Positions 13,790-20,070 of a stretch of DNA of 35,603 bases are shown here, in pieces. Within the stretch, counting starts at the first letter, position 1; every line of letters begins with the position of its first letter. The notes below the pieces were generated by a model that was not told the origin of the DNA, searched no databases, and saw nothing but the letters and a program-made list of their open reading frames with translations. Position numbers and translations under genes: made by a program. Source of the DNA: a virus; IMG/VR virus record IMGVR_UViG_3300008266_000361, positions 1 to 35,603 of that record. One strand, given 5' to 3'.

Positions 13790-14020
13790 TCAGCCTTTCT
13801 CAGCCCATCGACGGGCAGCCTCGACTTGGAGCTGCTTCCTGCGTATGCGAGCGTCTACGGGCTTAGGCGCAGCCACAAGGCCAAGCTGTAGCCGCATGAC
13901 TTGCTTCTCAGGCAATACGCCTTTGCGTACCCATCGTGATACCGCTGGCTGCGAGACGCCGAACGCTCGAGCCAGATCCGCTTTGCTACCGAACGTAGCG
14001 AGTGCATCGTTGATGTCCAT
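13790..14020 (-). CDS. Cro/YdaS-like repressor with helix-turn-helix
   Basis: The 76-residue product has a typical HTH: GSKADLARAFGVSQPAVSRW (residues 11-30), with the Q-x-A-V-x-R-W recognition helix, followed by VRKGVLPEKQVMRLQLGL. Such small proteins act as Cro-like dimeric repressors binding operators near their own promoter. The ATG has no SD and a 19-base operator-like palindrome ends directly at it, suggesting a leaderless mRNA. It is divergent from the rightward early operon and the first gene of the leftward run. A basic C-terminal tail (RIRRKQLQVEAARRW) follows the HTH. Confidence 0.85.
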   Translation of the reverse strand: MDINDALATFGSKADLARAFGVSQPAVSRWVRKGVLPEKQVMRLQLGLVAAPKPVDARIRRKQLQVEAARRWAEKG

Positions 14021-14039
14021 CTGTGTATGTTAACCACAG
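14021..14039. promoter_or_regulatory. Operator OL, abutting the cro-like start
   Basis: CTGTGTATGTTAACCACAG is a perfect 5-base inverted repeat (CTGTG/CACAG) with a 9-base centre. Read on the minus strand it contains GTTAACATACACA, which matches 12 of 13 bases of GTTAACGTACACA in the rightward promoter. TAACAT within it could serve as the -10 for the leftward gene, placing the transcript start at or next to the ATG. Likely Cro-binding site. Confidence 0.6.
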
Positions 14040-14105
14040 TTACTTGGAATTGATACACCGACAGAATGCATAGCAACGGAGGCAGGTATTTTCTGTGGAG
14101 GGGTG

Positions 14106-14133
14106 TTGACTATTACTTAACCTGTGTTAACGT
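14106..14133 (+). promoter_or_regulatory. Early rightward promoter P1
   Basis: TTGACT (14106-14111), a 16-base spacer containing CTTAACC, then TAACGT (14128-14133). It lies about 45 bases before the first early gene. The same layout is repeated before the second early gene, and the operator at 14122-14138 covers its -10 region, so binding of the Cro-like protein would block it. Confidence 0.6.
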
Positions 14134-14138
14134 ACACA
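14122..14138. promoter_or_regulatory. Operator OR, overlapping P1
   Basis: CTGTGTTAACGTACACA contains TGTGT and ACACA as 5-base arms around TAACGT and shares GTTAAC-x-TACACA with the palindrome at the leftward start. It is placed over the -10 box of P1, the expected position for repression of the early operon. Confidence 0.6.
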
Positions 14139-14176
14139 CATGGGCGGCACGGTGCAGCCCGAACAGGAGATACACA

Positions 14177-14434
14177 ATGAGCAGCTTAAAGATTGGTTCC
14201 CTTGTCAAGAGCCTTGATTTCCACAGCAACCGCGATTGTTACTACATCGGGATCGTCAAAAGCATTAACGCTGACGAAGGCACGTTTACCGCCGAAACCG
14301 TTGCGCGATATTGGGAAGGCGCCCCGCTCAAAATCGAATTGCCGGTCAACTTTACGGCACCAATGGAAGGCAACCACTTTTTTGATGATCCGTCACGCCC
14401 TCGCGTAATCAACCTTGACGAGGTGGCGGCATAA
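14177..14434 (+). CDS. First early gene, conserved hypothetical, 85 aa
   Basis: The product starts MSSLKIGSLVKSLDFHSNRD and continues CYYIGIVKSINADEGTFTAE and PLKIELPVNFTAPMEGNHFFDDPSRPRVINLDEVAA. It resembles a small phage protein type with K-I-G-x-L-V-K-S-L-D and F-T-A-P-x-x-G-x-x-F-F-D motifs, without a known function. AGGAG lies 8 bases before the ATG, and a longer frame from 14066 is rejected because it would span the promoter. A 6-bp hairpin (GGCGGC-ATAA-GCCGCC, 14425-14440) spans its stop codon. Confidence 0.8.
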   Translation: MSSLKIGSLVKSLDFHSNRDCYYIGIVKSINADEGTFTAETVARYWEGAPLKIELPVNFTAPMEGNHFFDDPSRPRVINLDEVAA

Positions 14435-14452
14435 GCCGCCCCTCTCGGGCTG

Positions 14453-14480
14453 TTGACTTTCTCTTAACCGACGTTACGAT
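14453..14480 (+). promoter_or_regulatory. Second early promoter P2 (copy of P1)
   Basis: TTGACT (14453-14458), a 16-base spacer with the same CTTAACC block, and TACGAT (14475-14480) repeat the P1 arrangement. Over 35 aligned bases about two thirds are identical to P1, so it looks like a duplicated phage promoter. It would feed the long early operon from 14508 on. Confidence 0.6.
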
Positions 14481-14507
14481 AAGCACATAACAACACAGGA
14501 GACGATT

Positions 14508-14828
14508 ATGGGTACACAAGCTTTCTGCTCCAGCTGCAACAGCCTTGAGCCGGCCTTTGAGTGCATCGGCATCAATCACTACGGTGACGAGGAGTTCGGC
14601 TGGTTTTGCGAATCCTGCGAATCGCAGCATGAGACTTGCCATTGCGGCAACCCGGCTCACGAATTCCAATGCATCGACTGCGACCTCAAACTCATCCTCA
14701 AGACCGAAGGCGAACTCGAGTCTTGGATCGAATGGCTGGAAGCCAATGACGATCCCAAGAGCCATGAGGTGCGTTACGCCACATTCCTCGTCAAAGCCGC
14801 TCAAGCCAAACTCGCGGAGGCCGCATGA
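14508..14828 (+). CDS. Cys-rich zinc-binding protein, 106 aa
   Basis: The N-terminal half contains repeated Cys pairs: FCSSCNSLEPAFECIG, WFCESCESQHETCHCGNPAH and FQCIDCD, enough for two or three zinc sites. The C-terminal half is an acidic/amphipathic helix (LESWIEWLEANDD; YATFLVKAAQAKLAEAA). It is probably a nucleic-acid- or protein-binding early regulator; function unknown. AGGAG stands 7 bases before the ATG. Confidence 0.75.
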   Translation: MGTQAFCSSCNSLEPAFECIGINHYGDEEFGWFCESCESQHETCHCGNPAHEFQCIDCDLKLILKTEGELESWIEWLEANDDPKSHEVRYATFLVKAAQAKLAEAA

Positions 14829-15013
14829 ACACCGACACCAATGCTCGCGCTTATCAGAACGAGCTCGACAACATTGCCAAGGATCTCGCCGATCTCGTCG
14901 ACAATATGTCGCTCGACCCGCTCATCAAACACGCCATTCAGTACGCCTATGCCCTCGGCAAGGCTGACGGCTACGTTGCCGGTGTGCAGGCTGTGACGGG
15001 AGACCAGCGATGA
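14825..15013 (+). CDS. Hypothetical early protein, 62 aa
   Basis: An acidic, mostly helical product (ELDNIAKDLADLVDNMSLDP then LIKHAIQYAYALGKADGYVA) with no recognised domain. It overlaps both neighbours as ATGA, so it is part of the coupled early operon. Confidence 0.7.
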   Translation: MNTDTNARAYQNELDNIAKDLADLVDNMSLDPLIKHAIQYAYALGKADGYVAGVQAVTGDQR

Positions 15014-15129
15014 AGTCTCCTTGGCCGCAGTTCATCGGGCTCATCGTTCTATTTCTACTGGCTGCCGCGCTTGACCCGTGCGGCGACCGCGGATGCTCAC
15101 GACAGGAGACTATCAATGCCCATCGATAA
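15010..15129 (+). CDS. Small membrane protein, 39 aa
   Basis: MKSPWPQFIGLIVLFLLAAA is a signal-like or single membrane helix, followed by a short tail with two Cys (DPCGDRGCS). It overlaps the upstream gene by ATGA and the downstream one by 14 bases. A superinfection-exclusion or membrane-signal role is conceivable; no evidence is available beyond topology. Confidence 0.6.
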   Translation: MKSPWPQFIGLIVLFLLAAALDPCGDRGCSRQETINAHR

Positions 15130-15292
15130 CGCCCCTTGGGGCAACGACGATCAGAGCTGGTGGCACCAGCAGGAGATGGAGGCGCAGGAGCGTGACGAGC
15201 AGGAGCGCATCGCTGCCTGCGACCGGGCGCTTGCCGAGCTAAACGCAATAATCGAAACCGAACTAGACAAGATCTACAGGAGCCTGCCGTGA
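15116..15292 (+). CDS. Hypothetical acidic early protein, 58 aa
   Basis: The product starts MPIDNAPWGNDDQSWWHQQE and is followed by a helical region (QERIAACDRALAELNAIIET). AGGAG lies 8 bases before the ATG at 15116, which is preferred over upstream codons. The end overlaps the SSAP start as GTGA. No motif is recognised. Confidence 0.7.
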   Translation: MPIDNAPWGNDDQSWWHQQEMEAQERDEQERIAACDRALAELNAIIETELDKIYRSLP

Positions 15293-15807
15293 GCGAATTA
15301 CTCAAGATCAACGTCAACGACCACGTTGAAAAGAAGAACGGTCTCTCGTACCTGTCGTGGGCATGGGCTTGGGCAGAGGTGCTCAAGATCGACCCGACCG
15401 CTCGATACACGGTTCACGAGTACGACGGGCTGCCGCTGGTCTATCTGAAAGACAATAGCGCGATGGTCAAGGTATCGGTCGAGATCAAGGGTGACATCAA
15501 GACCTGTCTGCTGCCGGTGCTCGACCACCGCAACAAGCCGATCGAGAACCCGAACAGCTTTGCGGTGAACACCTCAATCATGCGTTGCCTTGCCAAGTGC
15601 ATCGCGTTACATGGGCTCGGTCTATACATCTACGCTGGCGAGGATCTGCCGGAAGCAGAGAAAGACGAGATGGAGACCAAGCTCGATGCCCTCCTCGCTG
15701 ACTGCAACACGCTAGAGGAGCTGACTACGCTGTACCAAACCCTGCCGTTAGATTTTGCCAAGAATCACGCTGCCAAGTTTTCGGCTAGAAAGAAGGAGCT
15801 TGCCTAA
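15289..15807 (+). CDS. Single-strand annealing protein, DUF1071/Sak3 type
   Basis: The 172-residue product begins with GTG (GTGA overlap, AGGAG 7 bases upstream). It carries YLSWAWAWAEVLKIDP (residues 21-36), followed by strands with V-x-V-x-I-K-G, NTSIMRCLAKCIALHGLGLYIYAGEDLP (about 98-125) and a C-terminal helical region (LDALLADCNTLEELTTLYQ). This is the pattern of DUF1071/Sak3-type recombinases, which anneal complementary single strands during phage recombination. It is followed two genes later by a YqaJ-type exonuclease, the usual two-component partner. Confidence 0.88.
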   Translation: MSELLKINVNDHVEKKNGLSYLSWAWAWAEVLKIDPTARYTVHEYDGLPLVYLKDNSAMVKVSVEIKGDIKTCLLPVLDHRNKPIENPNSFAVNTSIMRCLAKCIALHGLGLYIYAGEDLPEAEKDEMETKLDALLADCNTLEELTTLYQTLPLDFAKNHAAKFSARKKELA

Positions 15808-16349
15808 TGCTCTACACCCACGCAGGGGCGCTGCCAGCGCACCAATACGTTTGGGTGGAGCCCAACGCCCTCGGCCAGCACGACTGGTTGCAGGGCGTCT
15901 GGTTCGGTCTGACTTGCTACCCGGGCCGCGCCTTCGGCTGCCATGTGATGCTCGAGTGCGGAGCGGTTTACCGTAACGTGCCGTTGCATCAAGTTGCACA
16001 CCGTAACACCGCAGCACCGTGGACTGCCGCCGACGCTCAAACATGGGACGCCTACGGCTACGAGTTCAGCATGATCGAGTACCCGTACCTCGCCAGCATG
16101 AACGGTAAAGCCCGGTGCAAGAGTGGCGAATATCAGGGACACTACTTGTTTACTTTGGTGCCGATCGGTGATGCGTTTAGCGCCACACCGACGCAATCCA
16201 AAGAGTTCTATTTCATGCAGCTCACCAACGGGCGATACACCGCCCAGCCCACGAATCATGTCCTGCTCGAGGATCGCTCGTTCACGGACACCCTTACATG
16301 GCCGACGTTTCTGCGCCGGCAAACCGATTGGCATTCAGCGGAGGAATGA
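15807..16349 (+). CDS. Conserved hypothetical in recombination operon, 180 aa
   Basis: The first residues (MLYTHAGALPAHQYVWVEPN) and internal GCHVMLECGAVYRNVPLHQVAH and AAPWTAADAQTWDAYGYEFS suggest a compact globular protein of mixed alpha/beta type. W, Y, H and C residues are abundant, but no catalytic motif is clear. The TAATG overlap with the annealing-protein gene and the coupled exonuclease downstream tie it to the recombination unit. Function unknown. Confidence 0.8.
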   Translation: MLYTHAGALPAHQYVWVEPNALGQHDWLQGVWFGLTCYPGRAFGCHVMLECGAVYRNVPLHQVAHRNTAAPWTAADAQTWDAYGYEFSMIEYPYLASMNGKARCKSGEYQGHYLFTLVPIGDAFSATPTQSKEFYFMQLTNGRYTAQPTNHVLLEDRSFTDTLTWPTFLRRQTDWHSAEE

Positions 16350-16948
16350 TGGAACAACGATCACCAGAATGGTACTCGGCGCGCCTCGGTCTCGTGACCG
16401 GGAGTGCTATCTCCAACGTCCTGATGGATAGCACCAAGGCCGGATACCGAAACTACATGGCGCAGCTCATCTGCGAGCGCCTCACCGGGGAGCCTACGGA
16501 GACCTACGTCAGCCCTGCGATGCAGCACGGCATCGACACAGAGGATGAAGCGCGCGCCGCTTATATGGCTCGTAATGCGGTCATCGTCGATCAGACGGGA
16601 TTCGTCCGGCACCCGAAGCTGGAGGCAGGCTGCTCACCAGATGGGCTCGTCAATGAGGATGGTTTGATCGAGATCAAATGCGTACAGCCGGCGACCGCCT
16701 TGGACTTGCTCGAGTCGAAGAAAGTTCCGACCGACCACTACAACCAGATCCAATGGCAGCTCGCCGTCACCGGGCGAGACTGGTGCGATTACGTCGTGTA
16801 CCAGCCGAAGCTGCCGGAGCGCCTGCGCCTCAACGTGATCCGCGTGACGCGCAATCAAGCCGACATTCTGAACATGACCGAGAAGGTCGAGAAGTTCCTT
16901 GAAGAAGTTCGACGCAAAACCAAAGCCCTAAAGGAGATGACCCTGTGA
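16349..16948 (+). CDS. YqaJ-type phage exonuclease (PD-(D/E)XK)
   Basis: The 199-residue product begins MEQRSPEWYSARLGLVTGSA, the N-terminal signature of YqaJ/lambda-exo-type nucleases. The active-site residues are visible: an acidic helix GIDTEDEARAAY (residues 61-72), then GCSPDGLVNEDGLIEIKC, giving D98, E108 and K110 of the PD-(D/E)XK core. In the family it is a 5'-3' exonuclease that makes single-stranded tails for the annealing protein. GGAGG lies 4 bases before the ATG at 16349; a tandem ATG at 16346 is the alternative. It overlaps the next start as GTGA. Confidence 0.92.
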   Translation: MEQRSPEWYSARLGLVTGSAISNVLMDSTKAGYRNYMAQLICERLTGEPTETYVSPAMQHGIDTEDEARAAYMARNAVIVDQTGFVRHPKLEAGCSPDGLVNEDGLIEIKCVQPATALDLLESKKVPTDHYNQIQWQLAVTGRDWCDYVVYQPKLPERLRLNVIRVTRNQADILNMTEKVEKFLEEVRRKTKALKEMTL

Positions 16949-17226
16949 AACAGTACGACAACACCAATCGTGGTTTGCTAGCCAAGAACGATCGCAAGCA
17001 GAGCGAGAACCAGCCGGACTACACCGGCAGCATCAACATCAACGGCGTCGAGTATTGGCTCAACGGCTGGCTCAAGACAGGGCAGAACGGCAGGCTGGCA
17101 GGCCAGAAATTCTTTTCGCTATCCGTCAAACCGAAGGATGGTCTCGCTGAACCGCGGCAAGCACCAAAGCAGCAGCAAGTCGTCGAGACGTTCAGCGACG
17201 ATGACATCGCGGATATCCCGTTTTGA
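16945..17226 (+). CDS. SSB-like protein with acidic C-terminal tip
   Basis: The 93-residue product begins MKQYDNTNRGLLAKNDRKQS and has YTGSININGVEYWLNGWLKT and KFFSLSVKPKD, the strand pattern of small phage proteins related to DUF736/OB-like ssDNA-binding folds. It ends in SDDDIADIPF, closely like the acidic tip (D-D-D-I-P-F) by which bacterial SSB recruits repair proteins. It lies between the exonuclease and NinB. I infer a phage single-strand DNA-binding protein with a host-recruiting tail. The GTG start makes a GTGA overlap with the exonuclease stop. Confidence 0.75.
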   Translation: MKQYDNTNRGLLAKNDRKQSENQPDYTGSININGVEYWLNGWLKTGQNGRLAGQKFFSLSVKPKDGLAEPRQAPKQQQVVETFSDDDIADIPF

Positions 17227-17636
17227 AACGAGTATTCCCTCGCGGCACCCAACCAGACCAGATCGCTTCGGCGGTCTCGGTCTTGGTGCGAGGGCTTGAC
17301 CCTGCCATCTCGTGGCAAGTCACTATCGAGGCATTCAAGCCGAAACGATCCGACAGGCAGAACTCATTCCTATGGGGCGTGATATATCCCAGCATCCTTG
17401 AAGGAGGCGGTGAGATGCTGCGAGGTTGGACAGCAGACGATCTGCACGAATACTTCCTGATCGAAGCATTCGGCTCGGAGATCATCGAGGGCTTTGGCCG
17501 CAAGCGACACAAACCGATCCGCAGATCCAGCAAGCTCACCAAGCAGGAGTTCAGCGACTACCTTGCCATCATTGAGGCCAAGTGCGCGGAGCTCGGCATT
17601 CACATACCAGAACCCGACTACGGAGAACACAAGTGA
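17223..17636 (+). CDS. ninB: NinB-like recombination protein (TTG start)
   Basis: The 137-residue product contains VTIEAFKPKRSDRQNSFLWG and EMLRGWTADDLHEYFLIEAF followed by LTKQEFSDYLAIIEAKCAELGIHIPEP. The R-x-x-x-Q-N-x-x-x-W and E-x-x-x-Y-L-x-x-I-x-x-x-x-x-E-L-G-I patterns match lambda NinB (Orf), a DNA-binding mediator that works with SSB in recombination. The TTG at 17223 overlaps the previous stop as TTGA and has no visible SD, so translation probably depends on coupling. Ends in a GTGA overlap. Confidence 0.85.
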   Translation: MKRVFPRGTQPDQIASAVSVLVRGLDPAISWQVTIEAFKPKRSDRQNSFLWGVIYPSILEGGGEMLRGWTADDLHEYFLIEAFGSEIIEGFGRKRHKPIRRSSKLTKQEFSDYLAIIEAKCAELGIHIPEPDYGEHK

Positions 17637-17827
17637 AAAAGACACAACAGAAACAAGTCATCGCTTTTATTCGCCGCCGCGGCAGTATCACCGCGCTCGA
17701 TGCCATGCGCTTTGGATGCCTGCGCCTAGCCGCTCGCATCAGCGATCTGAAGGCAGAGGGGTATCAGATCGCATCCAAGCTCGAGACGAAGCGCGGCAAG
17801 ACTTATGCGCGGTACAGGCTGGCATGA
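17633..17827 (+). CDS. Winged helix-turn-helix DNA-binding protein, 64 aa
   Basis: The product begins MKKTQQKQVIAFIRRRGSIT and continues ALDAMRFGCLRLAARISDLKAEGYQI, then a KLETKRGKTYARYRL hairpin. The G-S-I-T-x-x-x-A and L-R-L-A-A-R-I-x-D-L-x-x-x-G pattern is that of small wHTH regulators (HTH_39-type) in phages. It may control late or recombination genes. The GTG has GGAG 8 bases upstream and overlaps the NinB stop as GTGA. Confidence 0.85.
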   Translation: MKKTQQKQVIAFIRRRGSITALDAMRFGCLRLAARISDLKAEGYQIASKLETKRGKTYARYRLA

Positions 17828-18033
17828 ACTGCCGCAGTTGCAGACACTCCAAACACGACGGCAAGCAGTTATTCTGCTACGCCAATGATTGGCCGGCAGA
17901 CTATCGCTGCAACCATTTCAGTTACGAACCGGGAACCGATGAGGTCGAATATGACGATCGACAATCAAAGCCCAGCGGGAGCGTGGGCAGACGAGCTCAA
18001 GGCCGCGCCGTGGGGCTACGGCCAAGAGCGTGA
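17824..18033 (+). CDS. Small Cys-rich protein, 69 aa
   Basis: The first 30 residues read MNCRSCRHSKHDGKQLFCYA and NDWPADYRCN, with four Cys that could bind zinc or an Fe-S cluster. The rest (EYDDRQSKPSGSVGRRAQGR and on) looks disordered and overlaps the next gene in another frame. ATGA overlap with the wHTH gene supports its start. Confidence 0.65.
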   Translation: MNCRSCRHSKHDGKQLFCYANDWPADYRCNHFSYEPGTDEVEYDDRQSKPSGSVGRRAQGRAVGLRPRA

Positions 18034-18181
18034 CTGGCGCATCGATAACGCACTAGCCAATGTCAGGATGCGTGGCCTCTGGACGGAGGCCAGCACCCTA
18101 GCGAATGAGATCAACAGCCTAAAGGCCGAGATCCACCGCTTGCGTCAGACGATGCCGACCCAAGATCCGGCGCGCTTCTGA
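17951..18181 (+). CDS. Hypothetical protein, 76 aa, last of early operon
   Basis: The product includes WADELKAAPWGYGQERDWRI and a C-terminal helix (EASTLANEINSLKAEIHRLR). GAGG lies 6 bases before the ATG at 17951. It overlaps the Cys-rich frame upstream by 83 bases and converges on the tailspike gene, with which it shares 37 bases in antiparallel. Function unknown. Confidence 0.65.
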   Translation: MTIDNQSPAGAWADELKAAPWGYGQERDWRIDNALANVRMRGLWTEASTLANEINSLKAEIHRLRQTMPTQDPARF

Positions 18182-20067
18182 TAGATGGTGGTCAGCGCAC
18201 CACCGTCAGATCGGAAGTAGAAGTCTCCATTATTTCCGTTGCCGTTGCTCGGAGCACCTTCGCCAGCAAGCAGGCCAGCCTTGTCTTGGTCAGAGCCACC
18301 GCCTGTGCCGGGATACAGATGACTCTTTGAGAACAGCTTCCCGTCAGCCTTCAAGACGTAGAAGTTCGGCGATGCGCGAGTGCCGCCCCAGTAGAAGTTA
18401 CCTGACGGGTTGATCGAGCCGATGTACGATCCGTTTTGAAGGATGTTTAGATAGCCTTCAAAGTTGTTGAAGTACCCGTTAAAGATGTCGTAATACTTGC
18501 TCGACCCCAGCGAGTTGCCGAAACGGATGTTCGACTCCGGGCTAAAGTTCAACTGTAGATACGCCGTATCCACAAAGTTCGTGATTGAACTATTGACGAT
18601 AGCCGTTGCTGTACCCGGTAGAGTCGAAGCCGAATCCAGATACGAGAACGTGCAGTTCTCCACCCAGAATGATCCCTGACCAGACTCGGCAGTATTCAGA
18701 TACAAATCAGCATGAGTCGCATTGCCGATCGTGCTGCGGCAAGCGCGGAATGCGATGTTATTGGACGACGGGCCAGAGGTTCCCTTGTCGACCTTGAACA
18801 CCGGAGCGCCGATCGCGATCGAGGAGTCATAGGTTGTGCAATCCTCAATGATGGAGTTTGCGCATGAGAGCAGATGAATACCGCCGCTCGATGCGTACTC
18901 CAACACGCCTTGCTTAATGTAGACGTTGAAGGCAGCGCCAGCCGCATTCGTGCTTTCAATCCAGATGCTCGGCTGACCCGCGGCGCTCTGGCCGTTGGCC
19001 GTACTCCAGAAGTTCGAGATCGAGATCGAGTTGATCGTAAAGGCTTTTAGGTAAATCGCCGGCACCGAGTTCGTCGGGACGTACTCGTACTCAAAGTCAT
19101 GCAGCCAGATGGAGAAGATGCCATCGCTAGCACCGCCACCCATGTTGCCGTAGATCACCGACTTGGCAGCATTCTTCTGCACCAAGCAAACACCGGACAT
19201 CTCGATCTTGGCAACGACACCCGCATTCGACCAGTTGAAGATATGACCGCCACCAGAGGCCGACTCAATGAACAGATCGCGGAAGCAAGTGCCGGTAATC
19301 AGCGTCGCTGTGTTGGTAAAGACATCGCTAGTGCTGCTGAACAAACGGCTACGGCCAGCGTTGTACGCGCCAAGTTCTGCGCGCATCGGCCCCTGATAGG
19401 TGATGCCCGGAAGCATCGGGATCGCCGCGCTGATCTTGTACTCACCCGGCGGGAAGTAAACCGTTGCGCCACCGATTGAGGCAGCATAGTTCTGTGCAGC
19501 TACAATCGCAGCACGGTCATCAGTCGTTCCGTTACCGACAGCGCCAAATGACTTAACGCTAACGACATTCTGCTCAAGATTGGCCGAGGTTGTCGGCGCG
19601 CCCGTAGAATCAAACGCCAGATACTTATTAGCGCGCTGCGTAGATGACGGGAGCGTAGAGGATATGGATGTGGAATCCGTGACCGGAAACTTGAGCGTCC
19701 GATCCGTGGCTTCATCGAGCTGTTGCGTGATCATCGTCAGCTTGTCGATGGACTGCTCAAGCGTCTCGGCAGGCAGTCGATCGTTCGGCTGAAGATCGGT
19801 CTCCTGCGTCAGCGGGACGTTGCGCGAGATCACAAGCGTCTGACCAGAAGCCGGAGCAACCGTCATCGTAACGGTGCCACCAGTCAGAACGCCTGCACCT
19901 GTGACGGTGTAGTTAGTTCCGAGCACCTGTGTCGTCTCTGCTCCCGTTGACGATCGCAGCACAACCAAGAGCTGGCTGTTCGCAAGGAAGTAGAACGGGA
20001 CAGCAAAGGCTTGTGTCGAGCCGTTGCCGGAATAGGATACTTTCGCAGTCGATGATGAAACGGTCAT
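18145..20067 (-). CDS. Tailspike: gp17-like N-terminus and pectate-lyase-like beta-helix
   Basis: The 640-residue protein starts with a T7 gp17-type head/tail-binding domain (STAKVSYSGNGSTQAFAVPF, residues 6-25), including V-P-L-T-Q-E-T-D and L-E-x-x-I-D-K-L-T (about 85-112). The motif VVSVKSFGAVGNGTTDDRAA (168-187) followed by GGATVYFPPGEYKI marks the entry to a parallel beta-helix (pectate-lyase-3/glycosidase type). The C-terminus (NGNNGDFYFRSDGG) resembles tailspike ends. Known role of the class: trimeric spikes that bind and often cleave surface polysaccharide. The catalytic residues cannot be assigned. Its end overlaps the convergent early operon. Confidence 0.88.
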   Translation of the reverse strand: MTVSSSTAKVSYSGNGSTQAFAVPFYFLANSQLLVVLRSSTGAETTQVLGTNYTVTGAGVLTGGTVTMTVAPASGQTLVISRNVPLTQETDLQPNDRLPAETLEQSIDKLTMITQQLDEATDRTLKFPVTDSTSISSTLPSSTQRANKYLAFDSTGAPTTSANLEQNVVSVKSFGAVGNGTTDDRAAIVAAQNYAASIGGATVYFPPGEYKISAAIPMLPGITYQGPMRAELGAYNAGRSRLFSSTSDVFTNTATLITGTCFRDLFIESASGGGHIFNWSNAGVVAKIEMSGVCLVQKNAAKSVIYGNMGGGASDGIFSIWLHDFEYEYVPTNSVPAIYLKAFTINSISISNFWSTANGQSAAGQPSIWIESTNAAGAAFNVYIKQGVLEYASSGGIHLLSCANSIIEDCTTYDSSIAIGAPVFKVDKGTSGPSSNNIAFRACRSTIGNATHADLYLNTAESGQGSFWVENCTFSYLDSASTLPGTATAIVNSSITNFVDTAYLQLNFSPESNIRFGNSLGSSKYYDIFNGYFNNFEGYLNILQNGSYIGSINPSGNFYWGGTRASPNFYVLKADGKLFSKSHLYPGTGGGSDQDKAGLLAGEGAPSNGNGNNGDFYFRSDGGALTTIYQKRAGSWVGIV

Positions 20068-20070
20068 GGG

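Noticed and set aside
13119-18181. Integrase or attachment site, lysogeny module
   Set aside because: Only a Cro-like HTH and operators are present. No tyrosine or serine recombinase motif and no att-like tRNA fragment was seen.
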